Positions 34,936-42,911 of a stretch of 64,000 bases of DNA are shown here, piece after piece. Made by a program: the position numbers and the translations under genes. Every line of letters starts with the position of its first letter. Position 1 is the first letter of the stretch. Source of the stretch: JAEXNA01 sp037189585 (lineage in GTDB: Bacteria > Vulcanimicrobiota > Xenobia > Xenobiales > JADMJV01); the NCBI GenBank assembly GCA_037189585.1, contig JBBCJA010000021.1, forward strand, positions 248,001 to 312,000, written 5' to 3'. Below the pieces are notes generated by a model. The model was not told the origin of the DNA. It made no database searches and saw only the letters and a program-made list of their open reading frames with translations.

Positions 34936-35140
34936 CCCCGCGCGGGGGGCCTTGCGTCGGGAACATTACCCTCGGCGGGGGCTTTGGCGTTGGAAACGCT
35001 GGAACTTTTCTCGCCTGGAGGCGAGGGCTCTGTTGTCCTTTTGGTCCTTTGGGTCTTCCCAAAGGACGGCAAAGCACGGGCGGTACGCCCGTGGTTTACC
35101 AAGGTCCCGACGACCTTGAGGACCTTACCGCAAAAGGTCC
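34936..35140. other. Cluster of short hairpins in the spacer before the biotin-carrier gene
   Basis: The 282-bp gap between the aminopeptidase stop and the biotin-carrier start contains at least six inverted repeats: CCCCGCGCGGGG (34936-34947), GCGT/ACGC (34987-34999), CTCGCCT/AGGCGAG (35010-35025), GTCCTTTGGG/CCCAAAGGAC (35044-35067), CACGGGCG/CGCCCGTG (35075-35093) and AAGGTC/GACCTT with GGACCTT/AAGGTCC (35101-35140). None is followed by a clear T-run on the minus strand, so they are not ordinary terminators. A structured leader RNA or a small repetitive element is possible. Confidence 0.6.
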
Positions 35141-35149
35141 CGAACAAAG

Positions 35150-36271
35150 CTATAGAACAGGCGGCTCCACCTGCTCAACCCCCTGCTTGGGCGCCATGTT
35201 CAAAACCTCGGCCGGCGCGCCCTCGCGCAAGACCACCGTATCCTCGATTCGGCAGCCCGTCTCTCCCGCCAGGTAGACGCCCGGTTCGATGGTAACGACC
35301 TGGCCCGCCAGGAGTTCATCGGTCTGGCCGGCGCGTAGGGTGGGGGCTTCGTGGATGTCGAGTCCGACTCCGTGGCCTAAGGAATGAACGAAGTGCTCGG
35401 CTAGCCCAGCTTCGCGCAGGCTGGCCCGAGCGACTTCGTCGAGATCGCCCGTGGTCATACCGGGACGGGCGGCCTTCACCGCCAAGCTCTGGGCCTTGGC
35501 TACCTCCGCCACCAAACCACGGTCTCGGTCGCTCAATTCTCCCCACCAGACGGTGCGCGTCATGTCCGAGCAGTAGCCGTTCCAGACCGCTCCGAAGTCG
35601 ATGGTCACCAGCTCGCCTCGACCGATCGCCTTCTCGGTGGCTCCCGCGTGGGGAAAGCTGCCCTGGACTCCCGAGGCCACGATGGTGGGGAAGGAGGCGC
35701 CTTCCCCTCCTCCTCGCAGCACCTGATAGTCAAGTTCGGCTTTCAAGGCCGCCTCGGTCTGGCCCGGCTCGAATTTCGCCAAGGCCGCGGAAAGCGCACG
35801 GTCGGCGATCTCGGCGGCCTGCCTTAAGGAGGCGATCTCCTCGGCATCCTTGACCGTACGGTAGCCTTTGACCCGGCCCTCGACGTCGTTGAGCTCCCAG
35901 CCGTTCTCCGTGGCCATTTCCGCAAGGGAGCGATAGAGGACCACCGGCATGTCGTCGAGCTCCAAGGTCAGCCTGGAAGAAGCAGGCAGCCCCAGATCGG
36001 ACAGCAGAGCGGCCAAAGCTCCGGCATGGTCCTTGTGCTCAGAGTGACGGTAACGAAAGACCTCCACCTCGGGCGCTTGGCGGGCCACCTGGTCCCAGTA
36101 GCGCCCGTCGGTGATAAGCCAGGCCTTCTCCGCGGAGACCAAAAGCCAACCCGAGCTTCCGGTGAAGCCGCTGAGGTAGCGGCGGTTCTTAGGCTCGGTG
36201 ACGAGAAAGAACGACTCCTCGGCCTTCTCCATCTCCTCACGCAAGCGACAAAGTTTAGCACTCATGACCAT
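35150..36271 (-). CDS. Xaa-Pro aminopeptidase (M24B)
   Basis: The 373-aa protein has a creatinase-like N-terminal domain (NRRYLSGFTGSSGWLLVS) and a C-terminal pita-bread peptidase domain. The expected metal ligands are present: IDFGAVWNGYCSDMTRT (two Asp), HSLGHGVGLDIHE (His), VTIEPGVYL (Glu) and GCRIEDTVVL (Glu). It removes N-terminal residues before proline from peptides. The length is that of PepQ/YpdF-type short aminopeptidases. It overlaps dapF by 10 bp and ends in front of the hairpin-rich spacer. Confidence 0.93.
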   Translation of the reverse strand: MVMSAKLCRLREEMEKAEESFFLVTEPKNRRYLSGFTGSSGWLLVSAEKAWLITDGRYWDQVARQAPEVEVFRYRHSEHKDHAGALAALLSDLGLPASSRLTLELDDMPVVLYRSLAEMATENGWELNDVEGRVKGYRTVKDAEEIASLRQAAEIADRALSAALAKFEPGQTEAALKAELDYQVLRGGGEGASFPTIVASGVQGSFPHAGATEKAIGRGELVTIDFGAVWNGYCSDMTRTVWWGELSDRDRGLVAEVAKAQSLAVKAARPGMTTGDLDEVARASLREAGLAEHFVHSLGHGVGLDIHEAPTLRAGQTDELLAGQVVTIEPGVYLAGETGCRIEDTVVLREGAPAEVLNMAPKQGVEQVEPPVL

Positions 36272-37068
36272 TCTCCCTCAAACTCTAGGCGGGCCGGACC
36301 CGACAAGGTGAAGCCGCCGGGTCCTCGACCGACGGTCAAGATCCCCCCTAAAAGGGCCAATCGATGGGGCGGTTCGATTCCAAGCACGTTCTCTAAGACC
36401 GCCGAAGCCGCGCATGCGCCGGAGCCGCAGCTCTGAGTCACGCCGGCGCCCCGCTCGAAAACCCGCAAGCGGTGAACGCCCTCGGTCGGTTCTTGCTCGA
36501 GAAATCCACAGTTGATACCGCCGGTCCCCAAATTTCGGTCGGCGATCTCCTGGACTTTTTCTCCCCGATCCACCCAATCGTCCGGAATGCGAGCCACCGG
36601 AACGACATTGTGGGGATTTCCGAACCACAACAGGTAGCCCCGACCCACCGTAGCATCGAGCTCCGGGACCGAGTCCAACGGGGCGCGCCCTTCAAGACCC
36701 TCAGGCGGACCGATAACAACCCCCGCCACTCCCTCTTCATCGACCGAGGTTTCGACCAGACGGTCTCCGATGGAAACCAAACGACTGGCCCTTCCCGAGC
36801 GCCGGCTCAAAACCTGAGCCACGCAGCGCAACGCGTTACCACACATACCGCTGGGACTGCCGTCGGAATTGATGATGGTCATCCGAGTCGTATCCTTGGA
36901 GAAGTCCAAGAGGACAACTCCGTCAGCTCCGACGCCACTATCACGATCGCAGACCTGGCGTACCAGGTCCGATGTGAACTGTTGCAAAGAGAGCTTCGAG
37001 CCGGCCAGGTCCACCATAACGAAATCGTTCCCGGTAGCCTCCCACTTCTCGTAGGGGAAAAGCGTCAA
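36262..37068 (-). CDS. dapF: Diaminopimelate epimerase
   Basis: DapF converts LL- to meso-diaminopimelate for peptidoglycan and lysine synthesis. The 268-aa protein has the two catalytic Cys motifs: NSDGSPSGMCGNALRC and SCGSGACAASAV. ATGNDFVMVDL marks the N-terminus. The TTG start at 37066-37068 overlaps the hfq stop (TTGA) and fits the family start; longer open frame upstream lies inside hfq and miaA. The presence of the gene implies DAP-type peptidoglycan. Confidence 0.93.
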   Translation of the reverse strand: MTLFPYEKWEATGNDFVMVDLAGSKLSLQQFTSDLVRQVCDRDSGVGADGVVLLDFSKDTTRMTIINSDGSPSGMCGNALRCVAQVLSRRSGRASRLVSIGDRLVETSVDEEGVAGVVIGPPEGLEGRAPLDSVPELDATVGRGYLLWFGNPHNVVPVARIPDDWVDRGEKVQEIADRNLGTGGINCGFLEQEPTEGVHRLRVFERGAGVTQSCGSGACAASAVLENVLGIEPPHRLALLGGILTVGRGPGGFTLSGPARLEFEGEWS

Positions 37069-37331
37069 CGCGGGGTGGTCTTGCGCTCGGGGGTGTCCTT
37101 GAAGGCTTGTTTCATGAAGTCGTCGGAGACCGGTCGCGACGGAGAGACGGTGGTGACCGCGTGCTTGTAGACCATCTGGATGCGACCTTCCTGGTCCTCC
37201 AAAATGATGGTGAACTGGTCGTAGCCTTTGACAGCCCCCTTGAGCTGCACGCCTTTGGCCAGGAAGATCACCACCCCGACCCCCTCTTTCTTCAACTGAG
37301 CCAAGAATGCGTCTTGCAAGTTCAGTGCCAC
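37065..37331 (-). CDS. hfq: RNA chaperone Hfq
   Basis: Hfq forms a hexameric ring that binds sRNAs and A/U-rich mRNA. The 88-aa protein has the full Sm fold: Sm1 from LQDAFLAQLKKEGVGVVIFL, the KGVQLKGAVKGYDQFTIIL core and the Sm2 YKHAVTTV motif. The GTG start at 37329-37331 overlaps the end of miaA by 10 bp. Gene order mutL-miaA-hfq is the classical order known from Proteobacteria and also other phyla. Presence of Hfq suggests sRNA-based regulation. Confidence 0.95.
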   Translation of the reverse strand: MALNLQDAFLAQLKKEGVGVVIFLAKGVQLKGAVKGYDQFTIILEDQEGRIQMVYKHAVTTVSPSRPVSDDFMKQAFKDTPERKTTPR

Positions 37332-38284
37332 GTCTGTTTCTCTCCTCTTCTCTCGAAAAACCTCGCCAGAAAGCCGTCCAACACCGCCAGCGCCCGGTCC
37401 GGAAGCCCGTCCCAGGACGACTCGGTGTCGAGCACCCAAAGGTGCCGATCACAGCCATCCGTCTCTTTCTGTAGCCAGGTCTTTTGCTTTTTCGCCAACC
37501 TCACGGTGGCGGTCACGATCTCTTCGATCGCTTCCTCCCGACTGAGCTCTCCTCGAATCTGCCGCGCCACGGTGGCGTAGCCTATCGGTTTTCGAACATC
37601 CAGCCAGGCGGTCAGAGCCTTCTTCTCTAAAGCTTGGACCTCCTCTCGCCAGCCCTCCCACATGGCTTCCGTCCGGAGTCTCACCCGCTCCCGTAAAACC
37701 TCGGGTTCCGGCCACAAGATCAGGCGTAGAACCTCATACCCTTCCAGGGGACGTCGAGTGGCCGGCGGAACCGGTCCTCCGTAAGACCAGGCAAGCTCCA
37801 GGGCGCGACTGACTCGGCGAGGATTGAGGGTGTCGATCCGCGCGTGGGCCTCGGGGTCGATAGCCAAGAGCTCCTTCCTGGCCGTCTCCGCGCTCAAGTC
37901 ACGCACTCGAGTACGGGTCTCTTCCGAGACCGAAATCTCTGGAGGCTGATACCCCTCCAGCAGAGCCCGCACGTACAGACTGCTTCCCCCGACCAAGATG
38001 GGCAGCGCTCCACGACCCGAGATCTCCTCAAGAACTCGGAGTGCCATCTGTTGATAGTCCACCAGGGTGATCGTCTGGCTCAGGTCGGTCACGTCCAAAA
38101 GATGGTAAGGCAGTCGCGAGCGGATCGCCGCGTCGGGTTTGGTCACCCCGATCTCAAGCTCACGGTAAAGGGCTGAAGCGTCGGCGTTGACCAGCTCTCC
38201 GCCGCGCTGTTCGGCCAACCACTCGGCCAGACCGCTCTTGCCGCTGGCGGTGGGCCCAAGCACGGCGACTAAAGGCAGCGTCAT
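37322..38284 (-). CDS. miaA: tRNA dimethylallyltransferase MiaA
   Basis: MiaA transfers a dimethylallyl group to A37 of tRNAs reading UNN codons. The 320-aa protein has the P-loop LGPTASGKSGLAEWLAE, DASALYRELEIGVTKPD (catalytic Asp region), the Ser/Tyr pair in VGGSSLYVRALLEGY, and the C-terminal KQKTWLQKE tRNA-binding segment. It overlaps mutL by 4 bp and hfq by 10 bp. Confidence 0.95.
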   Translation of the reverse strand: MTLPLVAVLGPTASGKSGLAEWLAEQRGGELVNADASALYRELEIGVTKPDAAIRSRLPYHLLDVTDLSQTITLVDYQQMALRVLEEISGRGALPILVGGSSLYVRALLEGYQPPEISVSEETRTRVRDLSAETARKELLAIDPEAHARIDTLNPRRVSRALELAWSYGGPVPPATRRPLEGYEVLRLILWPEPEVLRERVRLRTEAMWEGWREEVQALEKKALTAWLDVRKPIGYATVARQIRGELSREEAIEEIVTATVRLAKKQKTWLQKETDGCDRHLWVLDTESSWDGLPDRALAVLDGFLARFFERRGEKQTWH

Positions 38285-40161
38285 GAGCGATGGAAGAGAC
38301 GCTCCAAAGCCGTCTGGTCCAGGCGGATCCTGGTAGGGCGTCCGTGGGGGCAGTAGGGGGAGCGCTCGGCCGCGATGAGGTCTTGGACCAGACGCACGGC
38401 CTCCAGTTCGCTGACCGCCTCGCGCGCGCGGACACTACTTTTGCAGGCCATCATGGCACGAAGTTTCTCGCGATATTGGGCCATGGGGGTGCTCTCGGTC
38501 AATCCTTCATCGACCAGCTCGCTCAAAAGCTCGGCAAAGAATGTCTCCACCTTGCCGCCCGGCAATCCCGGAGGCACCGCCTTGAGCAGAACCTCAACTC
38601 CGATCTCGAGTTCGAAGCCGACCTCGGAGAATCGCTCGGGTTGAGCCTCCAGGACCTCCCGCTCCGATGGGCCGAGGCTCAACGGTAACGGCACCACCAG
38701 GCCTTGGGAGAGCGGACCGAGGATCTGAAAGCGATGGAGGCGCTCATACTGGATCCGCTCGTGAGCCGCGTGCTGATCGACCACCCAGAGCTCCCGATCC
38801 ACCTCCATCACCAGATACGATCGGTAGAGGGTGGAGAGGTAGCGGATCTCGGGTTCTCGCTCCGACGACGGTTCCGGCATCAGGTCTAGCTGCTCGACCG
38901 GTCGGTCACGCCCTAAGGTGGGTTGAGGTTCCGGATCAGGATAGCTCAGCTCAAAATCTCTCTCCGGCGTCTCCTCCGGGGTGGGTGGGCGAAAAAGCTC
39001 CATGACCTGACCGGCACCTCGGAAAGGAGGGGTCGACGGTCGAGAGTCGCGAGAGGCGGGCGGGCGTCCGGTGACCAGGGGCACGGGCGGAACCACGGGA
39101 ACAGGCTCGGAGAGCGGAACCGGACCGCCGTCGTCGAGCACCGTCTCCCAGGCGCCGAACTTGAGCGTCTCGGCTGACTGATCCTCCAGCGTCTCTTTGA
39201 TAGAGTAAAAGAGAACGCGGAAGGGAGCCCGGTCGTTGGCGAAGCGGACCTCGGCCTTGGTCGGATGGATGTTGACGTCGACCTCCGACGGGTCCACCCT
39301 TAATCCGGCATAAACATACGGATGCCGGCCCCGTGGGACCAGCGGGTCAAATCCCTCGGCGAAGGCCTGGCTCAACGTGGTGGAGCGGATCAAACGGCCG
39401 TTCACCGCTAGAATCTGAGCGCCGCGATTGCGACGATGGAAGGTGGGCTTGGCGATCACTCCCTCCACTCGGAAGCCGTCACGCTCGCCGGAAAGAGGCA
39501 GAAGGTCCCCCTCGTCGAGCTTCCACAGCTCGGCCAGACGGCGGGTCAAGCTGGTCTCGGGAGAAAAAAAGAGCCGTTCCTTGTCGTTGATGACCAGGCG
39601 AAACCCCAGCTCGGGATTGAGAACGGCAAAGCGCGAGAGAAGCTCGGCGATCTGCGTGCTCTCCCCCACCGCGGATTTTAGGAACTTGCGCCGGGCCGGG
39701 GTGTTCCAAAAAAGGTCGCGCACGTCGATGCGGGTCCCGGGCGGACCGGCCGCGGGCTCCACTTTCACCGCCAGGGGGCCCTCCATCCTTAAGCGCGTGC
39801 CGACCTCCTTACCGCGCGCCGTGGTCACCATCTCGAAACGAGAGACGGCGGCCACGCTGGGCAACGCTTCGCCTCGAAACCCGAAGGAGTCCAGGGTCTC
39901 CAGGTCTTCCCAGGCTCGAAGCTTGGAGGTGGCGTGGCGCTCCACCGAAAGCTCGGCATCCTCGCGGCTCATCCCCACCCCGTCGTCGGTGACCCGAATC
40001 AGCTCGCGCCCACCGTCGAGGATCTCCACCTCGATGCGGGTGGCTCCGGCGTCGATGGAGTTCTCCACCAGCTCCTTGACGATGGAGGTGGGACGATCGA
40101 CCACCTCGCCAGCGGCGATCCTCTCGGCCACTTCCGGGGGAAGGCGGCGCACTTTACTCAT
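38281..40161 (-). CDS. mutL: DNA mismatch repair protein MutL (endonuclease type)
   Basis: MutL couples mismatch recognition by MutS to strand incision. The 626-aa protein has the GHKL ATPase motifs (ELVENSIDAGATRIEVEI, DDGVGMSRED, SFGFRGEALPS), a Pro-rich linker of about 110 residues and the dimerisation domain. The endonuclease motif DQHAAHERIQYE fits DQHAx2Ex4E, and ACKSS and CPHGRPT supply the other metal-site motifs. The enzyme should therefore nick DNA itself, consistent with absence of MutH. It overlaps the polysaccharide deacetylase gene by 8 bp. Confidence 0.96.
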   Translation of the reverse strand: MSKVRRLPPEVAERIAAGEVVDRPTSIVKELVENSIDAGATRIEVEILDGGRELIRVTDDGVGMSREDAELSVERHATSKLRAWEDLETLDSFGFRGEALPSVAAVSRFEMVTTARGKEVGTRLRMEGPLAVKVEPAAGPPGTRIDVRDLFWNTPARRKFLKSAVGESTQIAELLSRFAVLNPELGFRLVINDKERLFFSPETSLTRRLAELWKLDEGDLLPLSGERDGFRVEGVIAKPTFHRRNRGAQILAVNGRLIRSTTLSQAFAEGFDPLVPRGRHPYVYAGLRVDPSEVDVNIHPTKAEVRFANDRAPFRVLFYSIKETLEDQSAETLKFGAWETVLDDGGPVPLSEPVPVVPPVPLVTGRPPASRDSRPSTPPFRGAGQVMELFRPPTPEETPERDFELSYPDPEPQPTLGRDRPVEQLDLMPEPSSEREPEIRYLSTLYRSYLVMEVDRELWVVDQHAAHERIQYERLHRFQILGPLSQGLVVPLPLSLGPSEREVLEAQPERFSEVGFELEIGVEVLLKAVPPGLPGGKVETFFAELLSELVDEGLTESTPMAQYREKLRAMMACKSSVRAREAVSELEAVRLVQDLIAAERSPYCPHGRPTRIRLDQTALERLFHRS

Positions 40162-40981
40162 CCCTAAAATCCTCTCGGCAAGGTACGGAAAAGGTGTAGC
40201 CTCGCGCTTTGAGTTCCGTCAAAATCCGGGGTAAGGCTTCCACCGTGCGGGCCCTTCCCTCGGGACCATCATGAAACAGTAAGATCGTTCGCGGCTCGGT
40301 TTTCTCCACCACGCGGCGCACCAGATCCTCACTCGAGCCGGAGAGAAAGTCCAAACTGTTGAGACTCCATCCCACGGTGTGCAGCCCCAGGGTTTGAAGG
40401 TGGGTGAACAGGTCCTCGGTGCGATATCCAAAGGGTGGGCGAAAGAGAGGAAGCCAGGATTGAGGAAAGGTGTCTTTCAAAAGAGAGGTGGTCCGGACCA
40501 GCTCCTCCCAGGCTTCTTGGCTGCGAAGTCCCAAGAAGCTGGGATGGCTCCAGCTGTGATGGCCGACCACGTGCCCCGCCGTGGCGAAGCGCCCGGCCAG
40601 AGCCGGAAGGTTGGGAAATCTCGCGACCTTTTCCCCGATCAAAAAGAACGTGGCGGGGGCCTCGTTGCGCTCTAGAATATCCAGCACCGCGCCGGTCTCG
40701 GGGCCCGGTCCATCATCAAAGGTCAGCCACACCTGCTTGTTTTTCGCGGATTCGCGAAGAGGCACTCGCAGAGTGACGGGCCCCAGGCGCGGGTCGGTGA
40801 TCACCATGCGAGGCGAGAAGCGATCCCAGATCTGTCCTCCAACCAGAGCGGCGGCCATTCCCAGGCCGGGCGAACGGGTCAGGAGCCCTACCCCGAAACC
40901 GAAGGCCAGATTCAAACAGCGGATAGCCCGACTGGGGTCGCCGTAAAACTCCTCACGAATCCAACGATGAGGAGCTTTCAT
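40154..40981 (-). CDS. Polysaccharide deacetylase (carbohydrate esterase 4)
   Basis: NodB-type enzymes remove acetyl groups from GlcNAc polymers such as peptidoglycan or exopolysaccharide. The 275-aa protein has VWLTFDDGPGPETGAVLDIL (catalytic Asp pair), GHHSWSHPSFLGL (metal His pair, HSxxHP), LFRPPFGYRTED and LLFHDGPEG (C-terminal catalytic His). N-terminal residues 15-60 are hydrophobic and may anchor it. The ATG at 40979-40981 overlaps the DUF423 stop by 4 bp; a longer upstream extension is rejected because it would overlap that gene. Confidence 0.92.
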   Translation of the reverse strand: MKAPHRWIREEFYGDPSRAIRCLNLAFGFGVGLLTRSPGLGMAAALVGGQIWDRFSPRMVITDPRLGPVTLRVPLRESAKNKQVWLTFDDGPGPETGAVLDILERNEAPATFFLIGEKVARFPNLPALAGRFATAGHVVGHHSWSHPSFLGLRSQEAWEELVRTTSLLKDTFPQSWLPLFRPPFGYRTEDLFTHLQTLGLHTVGWSLNSLDFLSGSSEDLVRRVVEKTEPRTILLFHDGPEGRARTVEALPRILTELKARGYTFSVPCREDFRDE

Positions 40982-41343
40982 CGCGACAGTTTTCCTAGAC
41001 CGAGCCAGCCCACCGCGAAGCTTAGGCCCCCTAGCGGCGCCAACATGGCGGCGAACTTCAGTCCGGAAAGCGCATAGAGATAGAGAGCCCCGGAGAAAAG
41101 CGTCAATCCCAGAGCCCATCCCCATGCCGACAGGCGAGTGCCGGAACCCCCCGACCCCTCCCAGAGTCCCAGTCCGAAAAAGCTCAGGGTATGGATGAAG
41201 TGATAACGATTGGCTGTCTGCCAGACCTCCAGCGCCCGCTCCGTTAGACGCGTCTCCAGGGCGTGGGCTCCGAAGGCGCCGAGAAGTACCGCCGCGGCGC
41301 CCAGGATGGCGGCCGTCCAAAGCCAGCGATTCGTGCCTTTCAT
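40978..41343 (-). CDS. DUF423 family small membrane protein
   Basis: The 121-aa product has four membrane segments and the DUF423 pattern: AAILGAAAVLLGAFGAHALE near the N-terminus, WQTANRYHFIHTLSFFGLGL, LFSGALYLYALSGLKF and LAPLGGLSFAVGWLGLG. Function of this family (YwdK/YgdD-like) is unknown. The ATG at 41341-41343 is chosen because it overlaps the upstream stop as ATGA. It sits between the coiled-coil protein and the deacetylase. Confidence 0.92.
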   Translation of the reverse strand: MKGTNRWLWTAAILGAAAVLLGAFGAHALETRLTERALEVWQTANRYHFIHTLSFFGLGLWEGSGGSGTRLSAWGWALGLTLFSGALYLYALSGLKFAAMLAPLGGLSFAVGWLGLGKLSR

Positions 41344-42320
41344 TTCTCTCGTCGAAATGGGTTCCATCCTTTAGGATTCTTGGCTTTCAGCTCTTCGATC
41401 TGCTCGCGCAGAAGATTCTGGTTCTGGACAGACTTGGCCAGGACTTCCGACCAATCCGTCTTCTCTTTATCGTAGAGCGCCTTGAGTTCAAAATACTTCT
41501 GCTGGACATCCTCAAGCTGAGAGCGCAAGGCGGCCCGTTGCTCATACTCCTGGGTCAAAAGTCGATCCTTCTCCAACATCCGCTGGCGCATCTCTTCAAG
41601 CTCTGGAGCGTTGACCGCCGGAGCTGGCGGAGCTGCCTCTCGCGGCTCTGACGCGCGCTCCTTTCCAGAGCGCAAGCGACGAAGCTCACCAGCGTGAACC
41701 TCTTCCACCTTTTCCAGCTCAGCCCCAAGGTGCTGAACCTCGCGCTCCAACGCCTCACTTCGACCGCGCGCCTTGCTCAACTGGTCTTGCAGCCCGATCA
41801 CCTCATTTTCGAGGTTCCCGCGGGCGATCCGATTGCGCTTGAGAGTAGCCTCGGTCTCGGTCAAGCCGGTTTTGAGGCGGGCCACTGTGGTCTCGAGTTC
41901 CTGACCTCTGGCCTCCAGTTCGGCGCAGCGCTTGTTGAGTTCCCGAATCTTTCGTTGCGCGACCTCTCCCGCATCCCCTGAAGATGCGGGAGGCGGGGGG
42001 GAGGCCGGGGCTTCCACTGGGATGGATGTCGAAGGCTGGAGAGGAGGGGCCACGGGTTTGGATTCAGGCGGGTCCTGTTTGGCTTCGGGCTGAGCCGCTC
42101 GATGAAGACGAGAGCCGGTCAAAGGTGTGGGCATCTCCTTCGAAGTCTCGCCGGATTTCTCCGATTGCCGTTTCAGGCGCGTGACTTCGCCGGTCGAAAG
42201 CCAGGGATTCCCCTCGCGGACAATGGCGACCACGCGTCCCTCCTCGATCTGTCGAGTGAGTTCGGACACGGAAAAATCTAGCTGCTGGGCCGCCTGCTCA
42301 AGAGAAAGGAATCCTTCCAC
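41340..42320 (-). CDS. Helix-turn-helix (MerR/excisionase-like) N-terminus fused to long coiled coil
   Basis: Residues 1-55 resemble the DNA-binding domain of excisionase/MerR type (LSLEQAAQQLDFSVSELTRQ then EGRVVAIVREGNPWLS). A Pro/Ala-rich linker follows (about 60-120), then about 180 residues of uninterrupted heptad-like coiled coil (about 130-320, such as EVIGLQDQLSKARGRSEALE). No enzymatic domain is seen. Such proteins may be structural or segregation factors that touch DNA. It is the first gene of the long operon toward mutL and is divergent from the lipoprotein gene at 42417. Confidence 0.7.
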   Translation of the reverse strand: MEGFLSLEQAAQQLDFSVSELTRQIEEGRVVAIVREGNPWLSTGEVTRLKRQSEKSGETSKEMPTPLTGSRLHRAAQPEAKQDPPESKPVAPPLQPSTSIPVEAPASPPPPASSGDAGEVAQRKIRELNKRCAELEARGQELETTVARLKTGLTETEATLKRNRIARGNLENEVIGLQDQLSKARGRSEALEREVQHLGAELEKVEEVHAGELRRLRSGKERASEPREAAPPAPAVNAPELEEMRQRMLEKDRLLTQEYEQRAALRSQLEDVQQKYFELKALYDKEKTDWSEVLAKSVQNQNLLREQIEELKAKNPKGWNPFRREK

Positions 42321-42416
42321 GCGCCGCCTTTCGCCTTAGAAACACGTCGCCCTTTCGATGATACCGCGAGAGGATACGGAAGGGGAAACTCTAGACGTTT
42401 CAAAATCTTTTCTTCT

Positions 42417-42911
42417 ATGCATACAAAGCAACCGATCCTTCGGTTCCTCCTCGCGGCCACAGCCTGTACCGCCCTGCTCTTTTCAGGCTGCCAGACCCCT
42501 CCGGGAGGTCAAGTCGCCGCCAGCGGAACTCCCAGTCCCTCCTATTATCGCGGACAGAGCCTGCCCAGTCAGGTGGACAAGCTCAGTGGAACCCCCTTGT
42601 ACTCGACCAGTGAGGATCTGGCCAAAAAAGCCAAGCTCACTGAAGGCGCTCCCTTTCTTCTGATAGCCCCCCAAAACCCCAGTCAAGCTCTGCTGGTCGT
42701 GGAGCCTGGGACAAGCCCCAAGGAGCTGATGTCGCGTCCGTCGAGTCTGAGCGATTTCGCCGGCGTCACGGAGAGTCTCGAGGCCCCCGACCTGGTCGGT
42801 CACGTTAAAGACTCTTTCGGACTCGAACTCAAAACCGATGATAGCGGGAAAGTGGTCCTGCTTCGGCTCAAGAGCGGTCAAGCGACTCCGACCGCGGGGT
42901 CCACTCCGTGA
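42417..42911 (+). CDS. Small lipoprotein of unknown function
   Basis: The 164-aa product begins with a lipoprotein signal (ILRFLLAATACTALLFSGC), with the lipidated Cys at residue 25. The mature protein is Ser/Pro/Gly-rich at first and then has a compact domain (FLLIAPQNPSQALLVVEPGT) without recognisable family. The stop overlaps the next start by 4 bp (GTGA), so it is coupled to the FlhA-like gene. Surface location suggests a link between membrane or envelope and that cytosolic ring-type protein. Confidence 0.8.
   Translation: MHTKQPILRFLLAATACTALLFSGCQTPPGGQVAASGTPSPSYYRGQSLPSQVDKLSGTPLYSTSEDLAKKAKLTEGAPFLLIAPQNPSQALLVVEPGTSPKELMSRPSSLSDFAGVTESLEAPDLVGHVKDSFGLELKTDDSGKVVLLRLKSGQATPTAGSTP

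Noticed and set aside
35044..35067. GTCCTTTGGG/CCCAAAGGAC hairpin as an intrinsic terminator
   Set aside because: No T-run follows on either strand; it is one of several stems in the same spacer.
40154..41320. Longer version of the polysaccharide deacetylase gene
   Set aside because: The extra 113 codons overlap the DUF423 gene in another frame, and the ATG at 40981 overlaps the DUF423 stop as ATGA, which is the local pattern.
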